DNA of 64,000 nucleotides from Trichomonas vaginalis G3 (Eukaryota > Parabasalia > Trichomonadida > Trichomonadidae): contig NC_067204.1 of assembly GCF_026262505.1 (NCBI RefSeq), forward strand, positions 25,885,300 to 25,949,299, given 5' to 3'. The position numbers and the translations under genes are program-made. Within the stretch, counting starts at the first letter, position 1, and the number at the start of each line of letters is the position of its first letter. A model generated the notes under the pieces. The model saw only the letters and a program-made list of their open reading frames with translations, was not told the origin of the DNA and searched no databases. This document shows, piece by piece, positions 38,714 through 49,788 of the stretch.

Positions 38714-38883
38714 AGATTATATGATTTATACATATGAAAAATAATATATAAAAATATAATTTTGAGATAATTATGTAAATAATATTTTAAATATTTGAAT
38801 TTGAGGTATAATTTTATAGTAAAATATATTATAAAGAGTATTTATATAAATATTGTAAAATAATATAAGTAATAAAAATTGAG
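38714..38883. other. AT-rich gap, no gene
   Basis: About 170 bp of nearly pure A/T sequence between the foldback and element 2. Nothing else is seen. Confidence 0.7.
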
Positions 38884-38889
38884 ACCCTC
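38884..38889. repeat. target-site duplication of element 2, left copy
   Basis: ACCCTC directly precedes AGTAGTAGT and is repeated exactly at 57,370-57,375 after ACTACTACT. Six base pairs is the usual Maverick duplication length. Confidence 0.9.
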
Positions 38890-39344
38890 AGTAGTAGTAT
38901 ATGAAGGGTTTAGTGACTTTTTTTGTAAACGTAAGAATTCATACAATATCGAGCGATTTTGTATCATTTTTTTTAACATATGAAGTAAAAAATGTATGAT
39001 TCTTACGGTTTTTATTCTTACGTTTTTGAATAAATCAAGATTTAAAAAATTTTCAAAATTGTAAGACATTTACACTCAGCCCATACATAATGAAATAAAA
39101 AATAAAAAATTTTTAAAAAATAAATCATTAAAAAATTAACATTAATTTTAAAATATATTTATTTATAAATCATTAAAAGAAGCTATATATAGACGATGTC
39201 AGATATTCCGCGATTAATTAAACATTGTTTAAATCCTGAATGGAATCAATGGTGTCATAATCAAAGACCTCATAAACTTCTTACGAAAAATTAAAACTTA
39301 GTTATGTTTATTATTTTATTTTTTTATTTTGTATGAAATGAGCG
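38890..39344. repeat. left TIR of element 2
   Basis: It matches 56,914-57,369 in inverted orientation with about three or four differences over 455 bp. It contains a 32-aa microORF, an AT-rich promoter-like stretch and the first codons (ATGAGCG) of the outermost gene, so both outermost genes share leader and start. Confidence 0.95.
39196..39294 (+). CDS. TIR-borne microORF, 32 aa (left copy)
   Basis: MSDIPRLIKHCLNPEWNQWC... ends HKLLTKN and reads whole. The copy in the right TIR (56,964-57,062) is identical at the DNA level. It is rich in His, Trp and Asn. Whether it is translated is unknown; position inside a conserved TIR may alone explain its intactness. Confidence 0.35.
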   Translation: MSDIPRLIKHCLNPEWNQWCHNQRPHKLLTKN

Positions 39345-39811
39345 GAACAAAATTCGTGACTGTGAATCAATTAATGGATAAACTTTCATCAATTCTCACC
39401 CAGGTTAAACAAGTAGACGTTTATTTTGATGATTACATACAAAGTTTATTTTATAAAGGTAAGTTTAATATTAAACCTATTGCTTTTGCATTTGATGGTA
39501 AATTAATCGAAAATTCAAAAATTTGGGAATTAATTCCGGATATTGAATTTATAACAAATATTAAGGATAAATGGTTTAAACAACAAAACCACCTCACTAA
39601 AGTTCTTTGTAGATTAATGATTAAAACTGAGGAAAAAGAATTTAACGGGTTTAAATATCATCCATGTAAAATTTTAGAACTTGGTAACGAAAAACTTCAG
39701 AAAAAATTAAACGATAGACTATCAAAAGATAAAGTTGAAAGAGTAAATAAACTCGCTAAAGGTAATGGTAATGATGAAGAAGAATTTGATGAGTTCAACA
39801 TAGAACTTTAA
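39338..39811 (+). CDS. conserved Maverick protein, 157 aa (homologue of family 1 139-aa protein)
   Basis: The start ATG at 39,338 lies in the TIR (MSGTKFVTVNQLMDKLSS). An upstream TTG start is not favoured. The pattern TKFVTVNQ..., KFNIKPIAFAFDGKLIENSK, a basic middle and an acidic tail (NGNDEEEFDEFNIEL) mirrors the family 1 protein at 21,553-21,972. It reads whole. Two diverged Maverick lineages keep it, so a core function is likely, but none can be assigned. Confidence 0.65.
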   Translation: MSGTKFVTVNQLMDKLSSILTQVKQVDVYFDDYIQSLFYKGKFNIKPIAFAFDGKLIENSKIWELIPDIEFITNIKDKWFKQQNHLTKVLCRLMIKTEEKEFNGFKYHPCKILELGNEKLQKKLNDRLSKDKVERVNKLAKGNGNDEEEFDEFNIEL

Positions 39812-39814
39812 GAA

Positions 39815-40165
39815 ACTAATGATTATTTGAATTTATGAAATCAATTATTTGATTCATTCTTTCTTCAATCTCTTCTATTCTTTTTGTTAAATCATCTATT
39901 TTCATTAATGAGGTGATTCTTGATTGAGGAATAGATTTCAAACTAACCACCCTTTTATTTTTGAAATTTTGAATCCATCAACTTTAAACATTTTATTCAA
40001 TTTACACGTTGTCAATTCTTCAAATAATTTTTTATTATTAGCATAATAGTCATTAAATTCTTCAACAGATGAAAAAATTTTTATTTCAGTAATTGGTTTA
40101 ACAACGTTTATTTTTTGTTGAACATTTTCACTTTCATTTATTTTTTTTTTTAAAATCGGTTTCAT
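39815..40165 (-). pseudogene. small basic/helical protein, unknown
   Basis: It starts MKPILKKKINESENVQQKIN at 40,165 and has a central folded-looking part (IKIFSSVEEFNDYYANNKKL). A coiled-coil-like end is visible (DLTKRIEEIEERMNQIIDFI). It converges on the 157-aa gene. It is broken, about one break. Confidence 0.45.
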
Positions 40166-40231
40166 TTATCATTAAATAAAAATTAGAATATAAGTGATGA
40201 AATATATTTTTTAATTAATATTAAATCAGAA

Positions 40232-40468
40232 ATGGCGGCAGGATTCTTTAAAAAATTATGGGATGGAATTAAGAAAGCTGCGGGTTGGGTTCATAAAAAT
40301 ATTATTAAACCCGTTGCAAACTTTTTGGCACCAGTAGCGAAAACGGCAGGAACTATCATAGGTGGAGTATTAGGTACTAAAGCAGGTAATCCGGCGATGG
40401 GAGCACAAGCAGGTAACGCAGTTGGTGGAATTGCTGAAGGAATACTTAATAAAATAGGAGGTAGATAG
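40232..40468 (+). CDS. amphipathic glycine/alanine-rich protein, 78 aa
   Basis: The whole frame MAAGFFKKLWDGIKKAAGWV begins with a strongly amphipathic basic helix, followed by a glycine/alanine-rich hydrophobic stretch (TAGTIIGGVLGTKAG). It resembles the 80-aa and 133-aa proteins of copy 1B. A membrane-active or core role is inferred. A second gene starting MAAGIFKKLWDKVKRGASKV lies on the opposite strand (40,706 leftward), so the type is duplicated here. Confidence 0.55.
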   Translation: MAAGFFKKLWDGIKKAAGWVHKNIIKPVANFLAPVAKTAGTIIGGVLGTKAGNPAMGAQAGNAVGGIAEGILNKIGGR

Positions 40469-40499
40469 TGGAAAAATAAATAAATATTATTTTTATCTT

Positions 40500-40706
40500 A
40501 GTATCGGTTGTAGTCTTTGATAAACTTTTTCTCCTTTATTTAAAATTTCTCTTATTGGGGCAGCTTTTGGTGTTATTGATTCAGCAACGTCACTAATTGC
40601 TTCTTTATTCTTAAATATCCAATTTGCCCCTTCTTCATGTTTCCCAAACTTTACTCGCTCCTCTTTTTACTTTATCCCACAGTTTCTTAAATATACCTGC
40701 AGCCAT
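40500..40706 (-). pseudogene. second amphipathic protein, paralogue of the 78-aa protein
   Basis: It starts MAAGIFKKLWDKVKRGASKV at 40,706, closely matching the N-terminal helix of the convergent 78-aa gene. A helical C-terminal part (NKEAISDVAESITPKAAPIR) is visible. It is divergent from the capsid gene (69-bp gap). It is broken, about one break. Confidence 0.45.
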
Positions 40707-40775
40707 AGTTGATTATTTCATTAAAATTAAAAATTCATTTTCATCTTTTAATTTTGATTTTTTATTTATTAATAA

Positions 40776-42416
40776 ATGACGACTAACTATTTGGTGCCAA
40801 ACACTAAACCGATTAATGGAAATGTGTTTCATTCATTCGAAAAGATAAATGAAATATTCGCAAAGAATGACGGTAGAAGATATTATAGAGAACTTGAAAG
40901 TTCATGCTATGACTCTGATGCTCCATATTTTGATGATAAACAAACTCATTTAAGAATTACAAATCCGGCTCATGATGTGAACCAATTAGGTGACACATAT
41001 ATTAAACGCAAAGTTAAAGCAACTCTAGTTTCAAATAAAGCTTTCACATGTGATGCCGCTTTTAAATGCATGCGTTTATTCGTTGGTTACAAATCATCAA
41101 ATCAAAGCTTTAAACAATTAGAAGTAGAAACCGAAAGAGGTGATGCCGGTTATCTTCAGATGGATTGCGCCCGTGAATCTTTCGCATTTGCAACATATAA
41201 ACCAAAATCAGAAAGGAAAGTTAAAAAGTTTGTTCATTCGTTATATAATAATGTTCAAAAATATGATAACTCAGTATGTGGTAAATATATTGACCCTTCA
41301 GAAGTTTTCAAGAAAGCAAATGAAGAAGTTGATGTCACTTTTGATATGATTATTCCGGTAAATGATTTGTTAGCATTTCAGGCGTTCGATGATTATCCTA
41401 AATCATTTGGTGATATCATTCTTAAATATTATGTTTTCAGGGATACTTTAGTATTTTGTCAGGTTGACCCGTTAAGAGTTGCTGATTTACAAAATTACGT
41501 TTATGAAAAGATAACTGATGAAAATTATGAAAAGATTATGAATCATGTTTATAAATATGATCGCAAATTCCAACAAATCGGACTTCCTGCCAAATTAATT
41601 ACAAGCTTAGCCGCTACATCTGCTGACGCAACAGTTGATGACGTTATTATTTCATGCACAAAGATGGAAGTTTTAGAGGATAAATGCATTACACCAGGAT
41701 ACGGTTTAATTGAAGAATCAGTTAAAGCAATACCACGTTTATTCAGTAAGGAAGATCCATTCATGATTCCAGCTCAACATATTGACGTTCGTTCACTAAA
41801 TGGAGGTTGCATCACTCCTGAAGGTATTAGCTCAGATTTCTCATACGCTCTTCATAATGTTACAGATGTTGTGTTAGCATTTCCGAAGAATGCAATGCAA
41901 AGAACAGTTTTAGAAAATCCAATGCTTCGAGGTCTTCAGGTCACTATAGATTCCAGAAACTTCCCCGATCAAGCGATGACCACAGTGGGCGACATATTCT
42001 TTACACGTATGCTTCAAGCTTCTGATTTAGATGGAGTGAATGAATGCACAGAAGAATACGAGGACTCATTAACTAGACCACTGAATGATGATGATGGCAC
42101 GCCATTAGCTAGAACATGGAAAGACCAAACTTCATTCTTATGCACTATTCCAGTTCAACGTGATGGAGCGGGTATATTCTTTGATGGATTAGAAACTTTC
42201 AACTCACAAGTTACAGTACAAGTGAAAGCTTATCCAATCATTCAGGGTGAAAATGACACTTACTGTTCAAAGGTGACAAATCCTCCTCAGGTTTGGTTTA
42301 CTAGGACTACATATTGGACATGGACACCGGATGAAGGTTTGAAATATCATCCAACAGGTACACCACCACAGTATAGAAGTTCATATGATGAAATATTGAT
42401 GAATAGAAATGTTTAA
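40776..42416 (+). CDS. double-jelly-roll major capsid protein, 546 aa (element 2)
   Basis: The frame reads whole from MTTNYLVPNTKPINGNVFHS. Strand-rich blocks occur throughout. The inter-barrel segment IIPVNDLLAFQAFDDYPKSF corresponds to VPLSSFLIFRFLRYLPN of family 1. The second barrel holds HNVTDVVLAFPKNAMQRTVL and ENPMLRGLQVTIDSRNFP, a pattern seen in Polinton and giant-virus capsids. Length is normal for the family. By family it builds the icosahedral shell. It is followed 24 bp later by the packaging ATPase gene, the usual neighbour. Confidence 0.8.
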   Translation: MTTNYLVPNTKPINGNVFHSFEKINEIFAKNDGRRYYRELESSCYDSDAPYFDDKQTHLRITNPAHDVNQLGDTYIKRKVKATLVSNKAFTCDAAFKCMRLFVGYKSSNQSFKQLEVETERGDAGYLQMDCARESFAFATYKPKSERKVKKFVHSLYNNVQKYDNSVCGKYIDPSEVFKKANEEVDVTFDMIIPVNDLLAFQAFDDYPKSFGDIILKYYVFRDTLVFCQVDPLRVADLQNYVYEKITDENYEKIMNHVYKYDRKFQQIGLPAKLITSLAATSADATVDDVIISCTKMEVLEDKCITPGYGLIEESVKAIPRLFSKEDPFMIPAQHIDVRSLNGGCITPEGISSDFSYALHNVTDVVLAFPKNAMQRTVLENPMLRGLQVTIDSRNFPDQAMTTVGDIFFTRMLQASDLDGVNECTEEYEDSLTRPLNDDDGTPLARTWKDQTSFLCTIPVQRDGAGIFFDGLETFNSQVTVQVKAYPIIQGENDTYCSKVTNPPQVWFTRTTYWTWTPDEGLKYHPTGTPPQYRSSYDEILMNRNV

Positions 42417-42440
42417 AATTATAAATTTATTTTTGATTAA

Positions 42441-43267
42441 ATGGATTTAAATTCATCCACTCCTTATGAAGAATTAGCAGGAGTATATAATACATACGTA
42501 GATGATATGATTAATGAAGCATTGAGTGATAATAGAAATGCTCTATCTAAGGAAAAATTAATGAAAATTCCATATTCTGAATGTTACTTAAATTCAATCA
42601 CTGCAGCAATTGGTAAACAAATAAAGGTAAAACATTAACGATATTAAAACAAATTATCATTATTGCTAACACTTCCCCCTATTCACATGTGTTAATTTAT
42701 ATCAACCGTTCAGGTTCACCTTCAGATGATACATTTGAATCTTTAAAGCATTTAATCAAAATTCCAATTATTTATTTATCACAAGAAGAAGCAGAAGATT
42801 ATTTAAAAAACTTTTTAATGTATAAAGAATTATATAATACAATCAAGAAGCAAGGATTAGAGGATAAAATTATTGATAAACAACGGGATGAATTATTTGA
42901 AACACTTTCTATTTCAAATTTTGATAGAGAATTTTTGCATTCACTCATTTTTCTAGATGATGCAGTGAAATCAAAACTAATAACAAACGAGAAATCATAT
43001 TTTAATCAGTTATTAACTCAATGTCGACACATTCAGTGTTCATTCTTTATGGCTGTTCAATATTTCAAAGCATTAAGCACAAACATTAAATCAAATCTAT
43101 CAACCCTTTTCATTTTCAGTGGGTTTAGTCGTCAACAGTTGAACGTTATGCTTTATCAAGTGAATTTACCAATGAGCATTAATGAACTTTACACACAATA
43201 TCAGCAATTAGGTGAACATGGGAAAATAATAGTTGATTTAAATAAAGGAGGTGTTAAATTTGATTAA
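42441..43267 (+). pseudogene. A32-like packaging ATPase (element 2)
   Basis: The N-terminal piece begins MDLNSSTPYEELAGVYNTYV. The C-terminal piece carries the Walker B-like strand SLIFLDDAVKS and the following QCRHIQCSFFMAVQYFKALS, which match the family 1 ATPases in position. It follows the capsid gene. It is broken, about one or two breaks. Confidence 0.65.
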
Positions 43268-43307
43268 CTTTTTATAATTAATTTTTATTTTTTATTTATA
43301 ATTAAAC

Positions 43308-44209
43308 ATGACTGAAATAGCAAATCTTCTACAGGTTCCATTAAAACAAGGAACAAACAAAAAGGGTGCATATAATAGAACTATGAAAGTTCCTGATGGA
43401 ATGAAAGAATTAGTTCATATTGTTGCTGGTCTTCAAAAAGATGTTAAACAAATGAGAAACGTTTTAACATTACCAGAAGCTCAAGCATATGCCAAACGTC
43501 AAGGTCCAAATTGGGAAGCACACGAAGCAGACATTACGGGTCCAAATGGAAAACCTGATGGCATATAAATGAAGTTTTCGTTACTGATGGTCAAGGTAAT
43601 ATTAAAGTCATAAATGGTTACAAATTAACTATAACTGATTATCCTAAACGTAAAGCATATAATGAACGTTATCCTATGCAATTTGATGAAAATGGAAAAG
43701 CTGTTAAACAATACATTGGAGAAGGTGAAAATGGTCCAATTAATTCATACCGTTATAATCCATATTCTTATTTCAATGAAGAATTAAATGCTATTGAAGA
43801 GGGACCAGATGGATTACCACGATATTCTAACCAGTTTGATGGTCGATATGCAAATATTAGACCTGAAATTTCAGCTAAGAAATTCTTTAAAGTTGCTTTA
43901 TTCGATCCAGTTTTCGCAAATGTTAAAGATGAACTTAAACAGCAATTCCAACCAATTATAGTAGCAAGAATTGCATCAGGTGCTTTATCTCAAGCATTCA
44001 TAGATTTAATTAAGAAACCATTATATCAGCAACGAGGTTTAACTTATGATTTAGTTAAGGAATCAGATAAAAGAAAATTTGAGAAATCAGATGATTATAA
44101 GAATGCAATTAATGAATATATTAGGTCTATTAATTACAATGAACCAGCTAAAAATCAACTTCATGAACAAATACAGGGAATAATAGATTCAAAACTTCCA
44201 GCAAAATAA
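43308..44209 (+). pseudogene. unknown protein of about 300 codons, structural-type
   Basis: It begins [21 protein letters not shown] coil-like part ([18 protein letters not shown]) is followed by polar segments with several GPNG/GPDG turns and a helical C-terminal third (DELKQQFQPIIVARIASGAL). Its place downstream of the ATPase may correspond to the coiled-coil gene of family 1, but similarity is not convincing. It is broken, about one break. Confidence 0.5.
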
Positions 44210-44241
44210 AAGTTTAAATATATTTTTTTATTCGAATATAA

Positions 44242-44909
44242 ATGAGAAGACGTTTCACTAGTCAAAAGAACACTAACGCAAAAGCAGAGATTACGGTTGG
44301 TTATAACGTAAATGATGATAAATCACGAATTATTCAAAATGTTAAAGTTAATGTTAGCCCTGAATTAACAAGGTCAGCAACTCAACCAAATTTATTAACT
44401 CGTGACTTACCGAAAAAGGAGGAGGAGCAAAATAAAGAAGATGGAGACCCAATCATTTTATCTGAACCCGGTAAAGAACCTGTTGAAATTCCCACTTATC
44501 CAACATACCCCCACCTCTTTCATCAAACATCGAGAACCCATATAAAATAGACATTAATTCTGAATTAATGAAAATTTACCGTGATATAATAATTAATAAT
44601 TATGATTCAATAATAAATTTAATTGACCAATCCGGTTTAATTATTTTACCTTATGAATCATTAATTCACATTATCGCCATTCTTTGTGATGTTCAAGATT
44701 CAGACGTTAAGATTCAATTTTTCATAGATGATGAGGTTTCATGCTGCGGACTAGTTGCAAAAATAAATCCTATAAAGGATATTAGCACAATTAAGATATC
44801 AAAGAACGGAACAACAACTGAACTTCATTTAACATATAATGATATTTATAATAAAATAGTTGATGAATATAAAATATCACTTGAAAAATTCTTTGTTAAG
44901 GCTATTTAA
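44242..44909 (+). pseudogene. homologue of the family 1 193-aa protein
   Basis: A disordered N-terminal half (MRRRFTSQKNTNAKAEITVG, then Pro/Glu-rich) is followed by a helical C-terminal half with VSCCGLVAKINPIKDISTI. This matches SCCGVSYNVIDKIYVM of the family 1 protein, and both end in a similar IS-L-K-F segment. It is broken, about one break. Confidence 0.6.
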
Positions 44910-45385
44910 TCTTCAAGCATTAACATTATCGAATAATAATCCTTTGAATCATAATCAATAATAATTGACCTTTCACCAGTTTCTATCGTTTGTTTTATTT
45001 CTTTTTGTTCCCCACTATCCGGATCGGTCATTGTAATTGTTTTTGTTATAGTATCAGCTTTATCTTTAACTTCAATCTTTTTTCCATCGGGATATTTAAA
45101 CCAAAATTCCAAAAATTCGATATTGTCAATCTGTTCATATTTTAATCTATCAATTACATTTTTAATACCATCTGAAATCTTATGAAATGGTCATTATATG
45201 GTTTGATTGAACTAAATTTGAATGAAGTGAAATATAACCCTGTTGATGAATATGGACACTGACTCATATTTTCTGAAAACACTAAAATTTATAACATGAA
45301 TGAATTTCTTATTCGTTGAATTTATGAATTCTTGAGGTAATCTTATTCTAGTTTTATTTATCACTGGAAAATAACGCTTTACCAT
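44906..45385 (-). pseudogene. unknown protein, possible virion component
   Basis: It starts MVKRYFPVINKTRIRLPQEF at 45,385. The later part is strand-rich (EFWFKYPDGKKIEVKDKADT...). It is divergent from the next gene (21-bp gap) and convergent with the 193-aa homologue (4-bp overlap). It is broken, about two breaks. No family is recognised. Confidence 0.4.
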
Positions 45386-45406
45386 ATTTTTAATCGTAAT
45401 AAAAAA

Positions 45407-46117
45407 ATGTCAATTATCAATATTATTTCGAATAATAACTGTGAATTAAATTTAACAGTTAGCGGAATTTATAATGTTACTCTCGTTTCTGTGAGTGGTA
45501 AATTTAATCCCATTCTTTTAGACCATTCAGATTATATATCATTTATTAAAGATGACCTCGAAAAAACGTATGATATGTATATAAATAATGTGATAGCGAA
45601 ATGGGATATTAACATGATTTTAAGTTATTTAAATGAATCATTTATCGTATGGTATGAAGAAAATTTTAAATCAAAACCTGATAAACTTTTTGAACTTGAT
45701 GAAATAAATAACCTTATTAAATTCCCGCTGAAAATTAAATTTTGTACTCCTCATCTTCGTTCATTGTTGGGGATATTAAATTTGAAAAAGATGTTGGGGA
45801 TGTTTTGTATTCTGACACTGGTTCCAATTTTCATTTTAATCAAATGTGATAAAGTTAATACCCCAATGAGATTTTTCACATCAAACATTAGACCCTAACT
45901 CTTACCCATCAATACAAAACATTTTATCCATCAACTTAAACACATTTTCTTTATCATACATTTTCAATTATCCGGGAATTCATTTATTCTTCATTCAAAA
46001 GATTTATCAAATATTAAATTTAGAATAACTGACCTATTTGATTGTGATTTAGAATTTATGAATGAAATATTATGGCAATTTCAAATAGAGAAAATAGCTG
46101 ATGAGATAACGGATTAA
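45407..46117 (+). pseudogene. unknown beta-rich protein, possibly penton-like
   Basis: It begins MSIINIISNNNCELNLTVSG, with alternating hydrophobic residues typical of beta sheet (YNVTLVSVSGKFNPILL) and a helical middle. Length and place among capsid-type genes would fit the penton slot of element 2, but this is inference. It is broken, about three breaks, with coding-like pieces reaching 46,117. Confidence 0.4.
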
Positions 46118-46141
46118 ATATTTATTTTTAAATCGTAATAA

Positions 46142-47182
46142 ATGATTAAACAACAGCAACTTAAGGCGCAAAGCACCCAGGTCCTTCAGACCATTACATA
46201 CGCCATATACGCATATAATTCAAAGACGGCGGAACAAACGCAAAGGTTGAAATATGGAGATTTGGAGATAGTATTGAAAAATGACCGTTTCGAATTCGTT
46301 TGCAAAGGTGGTGCAGTGATATCAAATATAAAAGAAATTTTATTTATGAATTCAAAAATTAAAGGAATAACGGATGATATAACATCAATTCCACCAGAAG
46401 AACAGAGATATTACGCATTAAATGCATTTCCTAAAGTTTTGAAGATTGGAAGATTTAATTTAAATGAGGAATTCATAGAAGGTTTCCTAAATGACATAAT
46501 GAAGAAGGTAGATAAGGAATACGTGGATAGTGAGTTAAATGAAGAAGGCAAATTTGGTTTATGTAGATGAAAAAGATAATGAAATTAAAGAAAAGGTTGA
46601 ATGGTATCATAAATGGACATCGGAAGACTTTTAAAGTTAAAGCTGATACAGGATGGGTTTCAGGATGTTTAGACCTTAAAGCAGATAAAACTTATGTAGA
46701 TGAAAATTATGCAAAGAAGTCGGAAGTAAATGATGTGATTACAAGCATGAAAAATGAAATACTTCAAACATTATATCCTATAGGCTCTATTTATACATCA
46801 ATGAACTCAACAAATCCAGCAAGTGTTTTAGGTTTTGGTACATGGAAGCAGATTGTAGACATTCTTATATTGTACTAATAGTTCAAAACAGCCGGTGGTT
46901 CAAAGAAAATTAAAGAAGCAAACCTTCCACCGCATATGCATACAGGAACTACAAACTTTTCTGGCGACCATAGACATCATTAAGAGACCACCCATTATAC
47001 AACTCAGACTATGAAGCTGGTTATGATGTTTTTATCTCCAGCTTATAACGATTCAACAAAAAAGACTTTTCGACAAACTGAACAGGGAATCATGTCCATA
47101 CTTTCACAACAAATTCAACAGGCTTGGGTAAAGATTACATGCCACCATTTGTGACTGTATTTGCATGGTACCGGATGAACTA
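46142..47182 (+). pseudogene. phage-tail-like collar/fibre protein (element 2, short form)
   Basis: The N-terminal part (MIKQQQLKAQSTQVLQTITY) parallels the start of the copy 1B fibre. It is followed by KADKTYVDENYAKKSEVND and the collar domain start TLYPIGSIYTSMNSTNPASV LGFGTW, almost identical to copy 1B. The HTH fibre repeats are far fewer. A receptor-binding spike is inferred. It is broken, about five breaks. Confidence 0.75.
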
Positions 47183-47450
47183 AATATATTTTATGTCTGT
47201 AATTAATTAGGTAATGAAGTAGCGGATGAACTGCAGAAATAAATTTTATCGTTTATGGTTTTTAGGTTATTCAATAATTAATTATTTTTGAATAACTGAT
47301 GGTGTCACTACGTCACCATGTCACCAGGTTAATTAACTTCTCTTAAAATTACTGACAACATGACATTTTGACAACATTCCCGGAAATTTGATGCAGTCCA
47401 AAAATAAAGTTAGTTTTAAAATTATTTTTATTTTTTTTATTCCTATATAA
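47183..47450. repeat. gap with GTGAC inverted-repeat block (left copy)
   Basis: The block at 47,285-47,376 (GAATAACTGATGGTGTCACT...) is the inverse of two copies at 49,789-49,884 and 49,914-50,010. It holds three GTGAC/GTCAC motifs within 27 bp. It lies upstream of the primase-helicase gene. There is no gene in the gap. Confidence 0.8.
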
Positions 47451-49751
47451 ATGACAGCAACAAACAACCAGCAAACTATATCGTTTCTGATGAAAAAGTT
47501 ATTGATTCATTAGCTGAGGAATTAGTTGTGGCAGAAACTAACCTCAATGAAAGAATTGGTGAAAACAAGATTGATTTACATAACTACCTCAAACATGATG
47601 GAGGAAGAGGAAGGAAAACTGGTATGGCTTTATTAGTAAATAAATTATCAAATTTAACGATTATAGTGTTGATATCAATAAATCGTACAATGATGAACTT
47701 AAGAAACAGTTAGAAAAGACATTCTATTCAAAACTTTCGGATAAAGATGTTATCGTTAAAACCGCTTCAGGAGGTCTTCACATTTATTGTAACATTAATT
47801 TCTTCTATTCAACCTCGAACAGAATGATTAAATGTTTTCCTGCAATGATTATGATATTGATATCATGACTTCTATTGATGATTCAAAGCGTTCATTAGTG
47901 CGTTATGGCTGATTCAAGAGTTCGAAAGAATGCAACAGAACCAATCAATACATACTCATTCATTCGTGGAAAGTTATGATTCAACATTAACCAGAACAGT
48001 GAATGATATATTAAATGATTTGAATATTAAGGTAAGAGTTGAACAGAAGAATGAAGAAATAAAGAGTATAATGAATGAAAACAAAGATGTAAACATTGAC
48101 GATAAACTTGCCCAGAGCATAGTCGATGGCATCTGTGATTTTGAAGTACATAATGATGGTGGAAACATGAATTTAGAAAAAAGTTACATTATTCACACTG
48201 TTCAAAGCAATTAATTCGTTACCTAATCATTTAATTAATGAAGCATACGATAACGTTTATAACTTCTGCAATTTAACTGAAAATGCAAAAGTAATTTTGA
48301 AAAGCACGTAGTAGATATGCACATTTAATGACTTCTCCATTTGTTTTGGTGAAGATTCTAAAAACTATACCAAAAGGAATATTATGATGAATACGTTTTA
48401 CCTTTATTACGTAAGCCAAAAATAACATTTGTATAAAACTTGATGACTCGTTTTGATAACAGATATTAGACGCAAGGCTGAATCATCAGTTAAAAAACAG
48501 TTCTGAAGTAATTGAGGATTTATCACGTGTAATCCGTTTTGTAGATTGTGGAAACAAATACTTCATTCAAAAGGACTATAATATCCACGACAAAATGAAT
48601 CAAATATCATTCGTTCTTCAATCAAACATGAAAGAGTCACTCAAAATGATTAATATTTAAAGAAGAAGGTAAAACAATAACAGCATGGGATGTACTACTA
48701 AATCAATTGTCTTCATTAACCGTTAAGGGTGTTTGCTTTAAATCTGATTCTCCAGATGTTTTCTCAACGTTTCAAGGTTATAAATACAAACGTTCTCGAA
48801 AAGCCTGATTACTCAAAAATTGAGATGTTTATGGATTTCATTAAAGAAGCCATTTGTGATAATAACGATGAAGTGTATAAATACTTTCTCGGCTGGATTG
48901 CATCAATGATTCAACATCCTGGAATCAAGAATGAAACAGCAATTATTTTGAAAGGACTTCAGGGAACAGGTAAAAACAGATTTACAGACATTATTTCTGA
49001 ACTTCTCGCTGGTTATTCATGCAAAAACATTACTGAAATAAGTGAGCTAACGGGTAATTTCAATTCAGTAGTTGAGAATAAAATGTTTCTTGTACTTAAT
49101 GAACTCAAGAATGTGGGTGAAGATAGACTCGCAAACTTCAACGCTTTGAAATCAATTATAACGGATAATGAGATAAGAATTAATGAAAAGAATCAACCCA
49201 GAAGAACAGCACAGAACGTTGCAAACTTCATTTTCGTAACTAACAACGTTTACCCTGTCAAAATTGAAGTTGGAGACAGAAGATATGTAGTTTTAAGGGT
49301 CAATGGTAAATTCAAGGGTCAATTTGATTATTTCAAGAATTTGATGAATTCATGCACTAAGGAATTTTATGATAACCTTTTAGCATATTTTATGCAATAT
49401 GACCTTTCATCATTTAATATACGAATCATACCGATGACTGAAGCCAAACAAGATTTAATAGAATTATCAACAAATCCTTTAGATGAATGGATAAATACAC
49501 ATTATGATAAATTGTGTGCAGGTATGACGTGTAAAAATGCTCTATGCTGCAAACCATCAGACATGAAAGACAAAAACTTTCAAATGAGCATTAAGGATAA
49601 ATGTGATAGGAAACAGAGAAGAATAGATGGTAAACAAACATGGTGTTATGTTTTGAAAGAAGAAATGAAAGGATTATATAAACAGGTTGAACCAAACGAT
49701 AATGAGGATTCATTTACTGATGATGAAATACCTGTAAATGAAGCTTTATAA
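47451..49751 (+). pseudogene. primase-helicase (PrimPol-like N-terminus and SF3 helicase), element 2
   Basis: The N-terminal region holds VKTASGGLHIYCN and YDIDIMTSID, which fit the archaeo-eukaryotic primase/PrimPol pattern (SGGxH). The C-terminal 340 codons read open with Walker A KGLQGTGKNRF, Walker B-like MFLVLNELKNVG, ANFIFVTNN and DRRYVVLRVNG, closely similar to the family 1 helicase. By family it primes and unwinds element DNA. It is broken, about seven or eight breaks, mostly in the first half. GTGAC inverted repeats flank it on both sides. Confidence 0.75.
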
Positions 49752-49788
49752 AGTATGATTGGAATTTCTTTTTGCATTAATCCTGCTG

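Noticed and set aside
37075-38715. 77- and 66-aa frames in the foldback arms (FYFFLLKRIFTKYTFTLINI)
   Set aside because: The same sequence recurs in several arms in both orientations and is very AT-rich; better explained as repeat DNA.
38842-39069. 75-aa frame in the left TIR, and its mirror at 57,190-57,408
   Set aside because: Runs across the element border and its A/T tracts; a chance frame duplicated by the TIR.
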